NCBI GenBank assembly: GCA_002197995.1
Contig: NGZR01000004.1
Location: 1,984,001 to 2,048,000, forward strand
DNA from: Gaeumannomyces sp. JS-464
Lineage: Eukaryota; Ascomycota; Sordariomycetes; Magnaporthales; Magnaporthaceae
Direction: 5' to 3'
DNA: 64,000 nt
Shown here in pieces: positions 23,573 to 34,579 of the stretch (position 1 is its first letter; the number at the start of each line of letters is the position of its first letter). Under the pieces are notes generated by a model that was given only the letters and a program-made list of their open reading frames with translations, did no database searches and had not been told where the DNA came from. The position numbers and the translations under genes are program-made.

Positions 23573-24806
23573 GGTTGTCCACATCTGCCTTCCCGACCCG
23601 CAGAATTTGATGCGGTCTCTGAAAGCGGGCCCGCGCGCCAATAGCCCCGTCGAAAAAGACGGCTTCTGGGTTCGTTTCCGGCAGCAAATCTCGCCCGCCT
23701 GGTGTTGTGTGGGCCGCGGGCGCAAGGGATTTTCCCTCACGCTATGAGCTTTTGCTCGATGTCGGTTACAGGGGCGGCGCTGCGATGCGCGCAGTGGGAA
23801 TCCGTGCCCGGTCCTTACCTGTAACCAAATACCCCTGTCAAATTTAGCGGCCGTGATTGGGTTGGCGCATTTTGCACTGCCTCACTTGGCAACTAGGTTG
23901 GCAAATGGGAGGCCACTGTGGTTGCCGTGTGGGGACGGGTCACCTCCTGCCCGCAGGGGGCGGGTGCAACCAGAGGTACCTGTCTCGTCACTTCCTGTCT
24001 TCAGACCGCATTCAATGACAATCTCCCAGCCTGCTGCCCGCTCCGTCTCCTTCCCAGTTAGAGCGTGCGCGAGGCAAAAAACAAACCTGTGCTAGTATAT
24101 CAACACCTGCCCTGCTCAGATCGCTGCTTGTCTCTGGCCTGCTGGACTTGGACGCCTCTCCACACGCTCGCCATCCCACGGCTCGATGCTTGCGATGGTG
24201 CGATATTAGACTCCCATCATTACCACCTCACCAACCGCCCAAGGGCCTCTGGAGAATATGGTCGTGGCCTCCTGTTGCTCTGAGATCTCCCGCCCATAAT
24301 AGCTGCTGCTCGCCACTGTACGCCCCTTGGCGCTAGACTGCGGTCTCTTTGAGCGGAGCACGAGTGGAAGCCTACCCAACGCCCTCTGGACTTTATCCGG
24401 TGGCCGGCCCGAGTCTGAGGCAGCCTGCTCCGCCTTGATCCCCATCTCCCTACAACGCCTCTCTCTCTCTCTCTTCCTGCCCGACAGGCACAGGACCCTG
24501 GGCGAGCTGGACTTCTACGTTGCGCGCCTCTCTTGCTGCGGCACGCTCCACGCGTCAGGCCACTCTTGTGTTGAGAAAACACCATTCCTACCCGTGGCCT
24601 GGGGCGAATCGAAATTTGTTCGCCGCCCTGCACAGCCTCACAGCAAAGGTTGGAGACCTCACTCGGGACGGACTACAAGAAAACTCCGGATCGCGCTCGT
24701 CTCGCTTTTACGTGTCCTGCGACGGCTGAGCTGGTGACGCTGACCACAACCACAGTCCCAATTGGACAGAGACCCTCTCGTCTGACCTGAATACGCCCTG
24801 CCCATC

Positions 24807-27800
24807 ATGGCGGATGACAAAGAGGACGGATCACAGGCTCCCAGGAGAGCGCGAGCGTGAGTTGAAAACCCTCCTCACGTCCCGGGCGCAACAGCTGGAA
24901 CTGGTAGAGTGCATGCATACTGACTTTACAATGCGACCCAGCCCGACTATCACCATAGACACCACCGCTGTCGGTGGCTCGCCTCCAGTGGACATGTCTT
25001 CCGACAGGCAGGCTCAGGCGCAAGGCCAGTCCAACTCGCCAGTATCTCCCACGGATGAAGGAGGTGTCTCTCCGGTGACGGTGGTGGACCCATTAGCCCG
25101 TAGTTGGACTGGGGGCCACTCGGCCCGCAGCTCTATCAGTGGCCGGCCCGATTTCCAGACCTACCCTTCGTTCGAGAGCAAGGAGAGCCGACCGACTAGC
25201 CCGCACAATGTGTCAAGCCCTTCGAGAGCCAACGAGCGCACGCAGGGCTTCCTCGCCGTCCCGCGTAACCATCGGTCTCGGCAGAACTCTGTCGACTCGG
25301 ATGATGGCTCGAGGTCGATGACGTCGACACAGGGCGACACCATCGCCGTCTCAGCTTCGTACACCACCGAGAAGCCCCGAAAGTCGACCGACATGCAGAC
25401 GAATGATAAGATCATGAACGACCCCAACGCCTTGAAGCCGGACCTAGGCAAGGAAGAGTCGTTCATGGTTGCCGGCAACCCGTTCGCCTTCAGCCCTGGC
25501 CAGCTCAGCAAGATGTTCAACCCCAAAAGCCTGTCTGCATTCTACAAGCTCGGTGGTCTCAGTGGCTTGGAAAAGGGCCTGCGGACCGACCGCAAGGCTG
25601 GTCTGAGCCTCGACGAGCTTAATGTGGACGGTGCCGTCTCGTTCGAGGAGGCAACCAACGTTCCGAACGCGAAGCTGATCACCGAGGGCGCCGATGCTCC
25701 TCGTCGACCGCCGTCGCGCGCCACCAACGGCCACTCTGGAAGCCCCGAGCCCTACTGCGACAGGAAGCGGGTTTACAATGACAACAGGTTACCCGAAAAG
25801 CAAGGCAAGACTTTGCTGCAGCTGATGTGGATCACCTTCAACGACAAGATTCTACTCCTGCTTTCTGGCGCCGCCGTTATCTCGCTTGGCGTTGGACTCT
25901 ACGAGACATTTGGTCCCAGGGAGCACAAGAAAGACGCGCCCAAGGTTGAGTGGGTTGAAGGCGTGGCAATCATTGTGGCCATCGTCATTGTCGTCCTCGT
26001 CGGGTCGCTCAACGACTGGCAAAAGGAACGTCAGTTTGCGAGGCTCAACAAGAAAAAGACGGATCGACTCGTCAAGGTGGTGCGGTCGGGCAAGGCGCTG
26101 GAGATGTCTGTTTTCGACATCCTGGTTGGTGACGTGATGCACCTCGAGACCGGCGATATGATCCCTTGCGACGGAATCCTCATCGAGGGCCATAACATCA
26201 AGTGCGACGAGTCTCAGGCCACTGGAGAATCGGACCTGATCAAGAAGCGAGCGGCCGACGAGGTCTACGCGGCAATCGAGAACAACGGTGACCTTAAGAA
26301 GATGGATCCCTTCATCCAGTCTGGTGCACGTGTCATGGAGGGTGTGGGCACGTTCCTCGTCACAGCTACGGGTGTGAACTCGAGCTACGGCCAGACCCTC
26401 ATGTCCCTGCATGACGACCCCGAGATCACGCCGCTGCAATCCAAGCTGAACGTCATCGCCGACTATATCGCCAAGCTTGGAGGCGCCTCGGCTCTGCTCC
26501 TCTTCGTCGTCCTCTTCATTCGCTTCCTCGTCAACATCCCCAACGAGCCCCCCGAGGTCACCCCAGCTATGAAAGGCCAGAACTTTCTCGGAATCTTCAT
26601 TGTTGTGGTTACCATCATTGTGGTTGCCGTCCCCGAAGGTCTCCCATTGGCTGTGACTTTGGCCCTCAGCTATGCCACAGCCAAGATGGTTAAACAAAAC
26701 AACCTGGTGCGCCAACTTAAGGCTTGCGAGGTTATGGGCAACGCGAACACCATCTGCTCGGACAAGACTGGAACTCTCACCCAGAACAAGATGAAGGTGG
26801 TTGAGGGCACGGTGGGTACCACCCATCGCTTCAGCGCAGATGCAGGCTTGGATCCAGAGCATACTTCGACCTCACCCGAGAGCAAGGCTCTCAGCCCCGC
26901 CGAGTTTACGGGTCTGCTGAGTGAGTCGGTCAAGGAGCTGTTTGTCAAATCGGTTGCCCTGAACTCTACCGCTTTCGAGGGTCAAGTTGACGGCGAAGAA
27001 AGCTTCGTGGGCTCCAAGACGGAGACGGCGCTGCTTCTCTTCGCCCGCGACCATCTTGGCATGGGTCCGGTCAATCAGGAGCGTGAGAACTCCAAGACTC
27101 TACAGCTGATCCCCTTCGACTCTGGTCGCAAGTGTATGGGAATTGTCGTGCAGCTCCCCAACGGAAAGGCACGGCTTTACGTTAAGGGTGCCTCGGAAAT
27201 CCTCCTCGGAAAGTGCACCCATATCCTGCGGGACCCCTCCAAGGACGCCACGACGACGGCCATCACCGACGACAACATGAAGGCGCTCAAGAGGCTCATC
27301 GAGAGCTATGCCCGCAAGTCGCTCAGGACCATCGGCCTTCTCTACCGCGATTTCGACCGCTGGCCTCCGGCACGCGCGAGGCGCCACGACGGCGAGCTCG
27401 ACGAGGTTGTGTTCGAGGACATCTTCAAGCACATGACGCTGCTGAGCATCGTGGGTATCAAAGACCCCTGCGCGAGGGCGTTCGCGAGGCGGTCAAGGAC
27501 TGTCAGCGAGCTGGCGTGGTTGTGCGCATGGTCACTGGTGACAACGTCATGACGGCTGAGGCCATTGCACGCGACTGCGGCATCCTGCAGCCCGACAGCA
27601 TCGTCATGGAAGGACCTGAGTTCCGCAACATGACGCAAGCGGAACAGGACGAAATCATTCCCCGCCTGCATGTTCTGGCACGCTCGAGCCCGGACGACAA
27701 ACGGATTTTGGTCAAGCGCCTGAAGGACCTGGGTCAGATTGTTGCCGTGACCGGAGATGGAACCAATGATGCTCCTGCCTTGAAGATGGCTGACGTTGGC

Positions 27801-29305
27801 TTTTCCATGGGCATCTCTGGAACCGAAGTCGCCAAGGAGGCCTCTGCCATCATCCTCATGGACGATAACTTCAGCTCGATTGTGGTGGCGCTGAAATGGG
27901 GTCGCGCTGTCAATGATGCGGTCAAGCGTTTCCTGCAGTTCCAGCTTACCGTCAACGTTACCGCCGTTCTTCTGACGTTCGTTTCGGCCGTTTCGAACCA
28001 GAAGCAGGAGGCGGTCCTGTCAGCAACCCAGCTTCTTTGGGTTAACCTCATCATGGACACGCTTGCGGCACTCGCATTGGCCACGGACCCTCCGCACCCG
28101 AGTGTGCTCGATCGCAAACCGGATCCCCGAGGCTCACCCATTATTTCTGTCACCATGTGGAAGATGATTCTGGGCCAAGCTGTGTACCAGCTCGCAGTCA
28201 CGTACCTTCTCTACTTTGGCAGAAGGAACATTCTCCCGGCGTACGACCGCGATGTTTTTGACGATCAGATCGAGACGTTGGTCTTCAACACTTTTGTGTG
28301 GATGCAGATCTTCAACCAATGGAAGTAAGTACCACTGCCTCGAGACAACCTTTAGCCCTGCCGTGAGCCAAGAGCCGAGACTGACCCTATTTGTGCAGCA
28401 ATCGTCGTCTGGACAACCGCTTCAACATCTTCGAGGGCATCACCAAAAACCCATTTTTCATCGTTATCAGCATCATCATGTGTGGTGGTCAAATCCTGAT
28501 TGCGATGTTTGGTGGCGTCGCCTTCAGCATCTCTCCGCATGGCCAGACGCCTGCCATGTGGGGCTACGCCATCTTCCTGGGCTTCTTGTCAATTCCATTC
28601 GGCATGATCATCCGTCTTATTCCCGACACGCTCCTTCTGAAGCTCATCCCAGACTCGATCAAGCGTCGGGCGCGCAACAAGGTGCCTGGAGTCACCGTCT
28701 CGGACGACGACGAGCGATTCCAGGCCTACCCGCCCCCCTTTGTCGAGGTTAGGGACGAGCTCGCGTTCCTCAAGCGAGTCAAGGGCGGCCGACTTAACAA
28801 CTTGAAGTTTGCCATGGCGCACCCGAGGGAGACTTTCCTGCCCAAGTACAAGAGCCCATCGCATTCGCGCACACACTCCCGGTCGCACTCGAGAACCGAC
28901 TCGATCCAGATGCCGCACACGCCGACTCGGGAAGACAGCGTCAGCTCGTATATCGCTACGCCGGACTCGCGGAAACGCTCGAGGTCGATGAGGTCGCGAT
29001 CTAACTCGGCTCTGGGCGCGGCGACGGTGATGGCTGGCATCGTTGCTGGCGGTGTCGGTGCCACGTGGTCGCCCATCGACCGCGACCGCGACTTTGGAGT
29101 GTTCCCTCGCCAGCCGTCGCCCCTTGTCAAGCGTAGCGACAGCGACCCGATGAACAGCGCAGCCGCCGGCTCATCAAACGTGCTCGGCGAAAACAACCTG
29201 ACGGACGAGCCCCAGGAGATCACCGAGACGCGCAACGACGTCCCGACTCTCAGCGTCCCCAAGCCGCCCGGGGCACGGCAGGGTAAAGACAATAGTGAAG
29301 CCTAG
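24807..29305 (+). CDS. PMC1: PMCA-type calcium-transporting P-type ATPase (Pmc1-like)
   Basis: A type IIB Ca2+ pump that moves cytosolic Ca2+ across the vacuolar or plasma membrane. Exon 1 is 24807-24856 ([17 protein letters not shown]); exons 2 and 3 are 24942-28324 and 28399-29305. The donors are GTGAGT and GTAAGT and the acceptors CCCAG and TGCAG. Visible motifs are the actuator ATGESD, the phosphorylation loop [13 protein letters not shown], the M4 segment [20 protein letters not shown], the nucleotide-domain [11 protein letters not shown], and the hinge [20 protein letters not shown]. The first membrane segment is near residue 320 ([19 protein letters not shown]), behind a long Ser-rich N-terminal tail. 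The C-terminal tail after M10 is long and Ser/Arg-rich. One C is missing at 27465-27468 ([15 protein letters not shown]); adding it gives 1446 residues with total length divisible by three. Vacuolar location is inferred from family. Confidence 0.93.
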
Positions 29306-31173
29306 AGAAGTCGATAACGAGGCGGCGGTCATAGCATCTCGTTGCATTTAAACGGCGTTCTTGGGCACAGCGTCACGGTCTCGACGCCTGTTGGCAGCCT
29401 ACATTTATCACGCGACTCTTCAATTGTCTGTACCCTCGACTATCACCTCTCGAGTGGACGCTTGTATAATCATGTAAACCTTGGTTTATATCACCTGCGG
29501 AAACACAAAACACACAAAAAAAAAACAAACCGTCATGGTCATATCTGGTCTCTTTTTCTGTCTTTCTTCTTCGTGAAGGCGCATCGTTCCCGGAGTTGGC
29601 TTGGCGTGGCGTTTGCGTTTGGGAAGAAAACGGTGGCAAAAGCCACCGCCATGCACACACATTCATACACACACACACACCGCTTTTCGCACCTTATGTC
29701 TTCGCTGTTCACCGTCTGCTACTTCCTTTTGTTTTATTTCCAGGCCAGATCTGCACTTGAGGTCGCCTTAAAACTTCCTAGGTAACAAACAACATCTTTT
29801 ATCTCTATTCTACCATAATTTCTCAGTCATCCCTAACTCTCTATCCTTGCTTACTCTATCGAGGATAATGGTTGTTAGTATACATGGGGAAGAGTGCCGG
29901 CGGTGTCGGTGCCTAGTCGGGTTGCGACCTGAGGCGTGGGAGCGGGTGACATGGATTCGCGGTGTGGTGGTTAATGGCAGCAGAGGTGGGCCGTCTTGCC
30001 GAAGAGGAGCGAAGACAAACCTGGCATGGCGATCTGGCTGCCAGTTGATCCGAGATGGATTCATGAAGGAACACGGCTTGTGGGGATGGAGATGGGCTCC
30101 GGAAGCATGTTGAGCTGGCAGGAGGAGGCTTGGAGACCAATGGAACCTTCCAAAATGGCACGGGGCCCAGCTAACACAAGGGCAACGATCATGCATCATC
30201 CATATGAGTCACGTGCCACCATGTGATTACGCTGTCCGACACATCTTGACATTTGTGTGGACGACGCAAGGAGGCCGCCTCGGTGGGCTAACTAGCGAAT
30301 GTCTGTCGATTGACCCAGGCAGCCGAGGATGAAGGATGGCATTTAGTACCTCGAGGAGGAGGTAGGTACTTTGGTACCCAGCTAGTCTTGTGATGTGGTG
30401 TCGGCAGCTCAGGCCAGGCAGATTAGGTATCTCGACCGTTACACACCGAGTGTCGACAGGATGATTAGACTATCAGCCCCAGCGATTGATCCCTGTCAAA
30501 AGGGATAGAATCGCTCAGCAGCTGCCGAACATTGATTCCCTCCTCCCCCTAACCCAACCAACCCAACCACTTCAGTACACCTCGTGTGGGCAGCCATGTA
30601 TCCATAGTTCCTTCCCCAAGGCACCTGCCTGCCTAAGCGGCATTTATCAAGCCTCTCGCTTTTCTCCAATTACGCCGTCGGAAACCCACTCTCTTCCAAC
30701 CGTAGTTCCCGTCCGTCCTGTCAATTGCTGTTCCTATTCCAATCTAATCCGCGCAGCAGCCAGCCAACGAAGGTCGGCCACATACCAGAAGCAAATACCA
30801 GGGAGCTAGGAAAATAATAAAAAATAAAAAATAAAATAAAAAGGAGGAAAAAACCACCTCGGTCCTTTTGGAGGGGGCAACTTACGATCTTCTCCCGCCT
30901 AACCAGCAAGGAATCGTTTGTAGTCTCAGGTAAGTCGGGACTTGGACGGGACCATTTTTTCCCTCCCCCTTCCATTTTCCTTTTCTATTTTTCCCATCCA
31001 AGCCAACCTTTTCCCCCGACACAATCCCTTTCCTGCTTTGACACACCCTTCCAACCCAAAACCCCAAACGCACGGCTTTGCACGCCTGCCCTTTTGGATT
31101 CAGCCAAATTGCACAACAAGGAAAAACGCCCGTTGTGATTCGTATTCTCATATTTACATAGCATTTCTTATTT

Positions 31174-31215
<42 letters not shown>

Positions 31216-32064
31216 CACGTCTTCTCATTCATTTCCCGCGCGTCCACTGTCACCCTTCTTTTTTTCCCGTCGCGCAATCAAACATTCTGGCTCGCTTTCG
31301 TCGCGGCAAATAACCCCAGCAGCCACATCCTCTGTTTGCGCAGCCGCATCCTAATAACAGAAAACCCTCCAGAGCCGCTCGGCATCGCCACACTCGCTGG
31401 GATTTGGGACACTACCTCGCTCAGGGTCAGACTTGAAGCCTCTCGCGAGGGTCATCATCGTCTTTCTCCGCGCCGCTCGTCTCGCAACAGCGAGCGGGTC
31501 CATCCTTCTTGGGGAAGACAAGAGAAACACAAAAATAGACCAACCAACGACAACCTGGTCTTGCCCCGTCTTGTTGGCTTTCGCTGACCGGACACGCACC
31601 CCAAGGAGCTGCACTTGGCTTGGCTCCTTGTCTCGCTCGGTGACACCTCTCCAAAATAAAACACGCCAATCGCGCGTCTCAACCAAACCAGCCTGTTTCC
31701 TCACCTGTCGCATTCATTGCCGATCTCATCTTTATCTCTTTCCACCTCACAGGCAGTTTGTTCATCCTTGTCTCGAGTTGTGTGGGCGAACACTCGCTTT
31801 GTGTGTCTCTTTGGGCGCTCGCGTTTCTCGCGTCTGTCAACAACGCCACAATCTTGCATTCAACAATCGTTGACGGCCGATTGTGTTCATTTTTGTCGAT
31901 TCTGTTAGTGAGGCATCATTGCCGTCACAACCCGAGGGCTTCGGGTTAAAATCGGCGCCACGAGGGTTTTACGACCTGCGTCTTGACGCGCTCGGCGCGC
32001 TCACGCACATACTCTTTCTCATACACACACGCACGTGCTATTTGGCGCGGCTTTTTTCGCAACG
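29306..32064. other. Long intergenic/5' region upstream of Sir2
   Basis: 2.8 kb between the Ca2+-ATPase stop and the Sir2 start. It contains pyrimidine-rich stretches and CA repeats (29656-29681 and 31177-31214). No gene is supported. The last 1 kb (pyrimidine-rich, ATG-poor) looks like a promoter and long 5' leader of the Sir2 gene. Confidence 0.5.
31177..31214. repeat. (CA)19 microsatellite
   Basis: Nineteen uninterrupted CA units, about 850 bp upstream of the Sir2 start codon. Confidence 0.95.
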
Positions 32065-33851
32065 ATGGCGAGTTCAATGCGCATCGAGAAGAGGAAGCCC
32101 AAGAAGGCGGCGGCTGCTCCCAAAGCCAAGGTTGGCAGCGCGGCCGCAGCAGCGGCCGCGCTCTTTGCCCAGAGTGGTAAGGCCAAGAAGGAGGCGGCCA
32201 ACGGGAATGGTGTAAAAGACGGCGTCGTCGCAAAGGTGCAGAGGCCTGCCGCGCCGGCTAGGTATCTGGTCAAAGCCGAAGACAACATGAATGACTCGAG
32301 CGAGCTGGGCGACAACATGTACCTGGAGGACGACATCAAGCACGGTGCCGCCATGCATGACGACGGTCTGCTTGCTGAGCTCGAGGAGCGCGGGGACGCC
32401 GATAGCATCTGCGAGGACGTTATCGGATCCAGCGTCGAGGACAGGTTCTTCCCGGAGAGTAAGCCTTATCACGTCTTTTGCTCTGCTTGCCTTGACAACC
32501 GCTGACAGCAAAACAACTAGTCCCCGGCTCTTGCACGCCGATGGAAGCCATGAGGCTCCGCCGTTTGTTGCGCGAGGTCGGCCCGACTGAGTTTGTCAGC
32601 CAGACGGTCGAGTCGGGCGCGTACACAGCCAAGAAGCTGTTGACGGCTTTCAGTGTGCGCCCGCCCGAGTTTCTCGAGGGCGCGGTGGACGAGGACTACC
32701 TGCCTTTTCTGAGCCTAGCCTTGACGCGAGAGCTCCAGAAGCGCGCCAAGCTGTTCCAGTACAACACGGTCGACGACGCCGTATCGCTGCTCAAAAGGTC
32801 CAAGAACATCATCGTTCTAACCGGAGCTGGTATTTCTACCTCGCTTGGCATTCCCGACTTCCGATCGAAGGATATCGGACTGTACTCGATGCTTGGAGAT
32901 CTCGGCCTGGACGACCCGCAGCAGGTGTTTGAGCTGAGCCTGTTTCACGAGGACCCTTCCATCTTCTACTCGGTCGCCCGCAAGGTCCTGCCCAACCATA
33001 ACCGCTGCTCGCCCACGCACGCCTTTATCGCTCTGCTGCAGCAGAAGGGCAAGCTGCTGACTAACTACACCCAAAACATCGACAACATCGAGGAGGTCGC
33101 CGGCATCGACCCAGAGCGCCTGGTCCAGTGCCACGGCTCGTGGTCGACGGCCACCTGCACCCGCTGCGGCCACCGCGTGCCGGGCAAGACGCTCTTCCCC
33201 ACCGTCGAGGCCGGCGGCATCCCGCGCTGCCTCAAGTGCGCCCCCAAGAGCCGGCCGGCCTCCAAGGTCCGGCGCAAGCGGCGCTCAGACGATGACGACG
33301 GCGATGGTAGCTACGGGCGGCGCACCTCGGGCAGGCGCGGCGCCCGGGACCGCGACAGCGCCTCGGACTCGGACCTGGACGCGGGCCGTGGCGGCGGCGT
33401 CATGAAGCCCGACATCACCTTTTTTGGCGAGCAGCTGCCCCGGCGGTTCGGCGAGCGGCTCTTTGGCCACGACCGCGACCTCGTTGATCTGGTGATCGTC
33501 ATTGGCACCTCACTCAAGGTCAAACCCGTGTCGGAGCTCGTGCCCGTGCTACCCGCGCACGTGCCGCAGATCTACATCAGCCGCGACGCCGTCAGCCACG
33601 CACACTTCGACATTGATCTGCTGGGCGACTGCGACGTGGTCGTGGCCGAGCTGTGCCGGCGCGCCGGCTGGGATTTGAACCACGAGATGGTGCCGCTCGA
33701 CGAGGAGGTTGAAATTAGTCTGGAGGACGGCTACTGGAGCCGACATCGCTTCCTCGCCATCAAAAAGCCGGGGCAACAAAAGCCTATAGCTGCCCCAGCC
33801 GCCGCGGCTGCTGCCCCGGCGGGGACCACGCGCCGAACACGTGCAGCCTGA
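32065..33851 (+). CDS. SIR2: NAD-dependent histone deacetylase, Sir2 class I
   Basis: A sirtuin that removes acetyl groups from histone lysines using NAD+, acting in heterochromatin and rDNA silencing. Exon 1 (32065-32458) encodes a Lys/Ala-rich N-terminus, then an acidic segment. A 62 bp intron (GTAAGC...ACTAG) joins RFFPE to [25 protein letters not shown], the N-terminal region typical of the Sir2/Hst1 branch. The core has [18 protein letters not shown] (NAD binding), [10 protein letters not shown], the catalytic His in CHGSW, zinc pairs CTRCG and CLKC, FFGEQLP, and [15 protein letters not shown] charged insert of about 45 residues ([13 protein letters not shown]... DRDSASDSD) sits between the second zinc pair and FFGEQLP. 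The C-terminus is Ala/Pro-rich. The total is 574 residues without frame breaks. An in-frame ATG at 32035 is possible but less likely. Confidence 0.92.
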
Positions 33852-34579
33852 TTTGCCTGTGTTCTGTAGGCGCGAAGGAGAGGGCGGTAATCAAGCAGAG
33901 AGGAGAGAAGATGGGCGGTTGACGACATGCAGCGCAAAGCAACGGCGTTTTTGAACCTGTATTTTCTGTGCTATATATATCGTCGTTGTGCATTTTGTCA
34001 TTGCGGTGCTTGGGTTTTCGGCTTGCATCGTTAGGTAACTGCTTCGGTTTGTTTTGTTTTGTTTTCTTTCCTTTCTCTTCTTCTTGGACCCAACCGTTTG
34101 CTTCAGCCGTTGTTCTTTGTACTGTTTTACACGCTTGCCTTGCTGTGATGATGGGCCGCCAGTATCTTTATCGTTTGGTAGACACTATGGTTACCCACTG
34201 CTTTCTCCTTTCCTCGACTCCCCGAGATACCTCTTTCTATCTTTTCATGTTTATTTATATCGTAACTTGACTTTGATGTAGCATCACGGTTTCTTCTGTC
34301 CAGTCGTCCCCAGAACAGTCTTCAAATCGACGACATCAAGGTGAAAAGGGAGCGCGCATATACCGGTCTTTCATTTGTTGTGCGCGTAGTGACTGGCGTG
34401 AATCCCTTCAGGCTAAACTCGATACGAATGCAGCAGGTGGTCAATCGGGGAGCACTGAAGAACCGTCTTTTATACGCTAGAAACACTTGGCCCGTCCCAT
34501 TTTGCCGCCTGGACAGACATGCATGCTATACCAAAACAAAAACAAGAAAAAAAAAAAGGAAAAAAGAAACCGAAATCTC
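33852..34579. other. Convergent 3' region (Sir2 / Scy1)
   Basis: T-rich 3' sequence of both flanking genes (34050-34270) with an A-rich tract near 34540-34570. No gene was found. Confidence 0.55.

Larger units (their letters stand above)
19836..24806. other. 5 kb gene-poor region upstream of Ca2+-ATPase
   Basis: No supported gene. The longest open frame (22031-22810, +) runs through a T26 homopolymer, has no domains and is overlapped by open frames on both strands. The region includes a T26 run (22757-22782), a CTTT microsatellite (23516-23572), TTGGG-type repeats near 23341-23360 and a CT-rich tract near 24460-24480. Much of it is probably the long promoter and 5' untranslated region of the calcium ATPase. 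Confidence 0.5.

Noticed and set aside
25852..26862. A 336-codon minus-strand open frame opposite the Ca2+-ATPase
   Set aside because: Antisense shadow of a well-conserved P-type ATPase exon.
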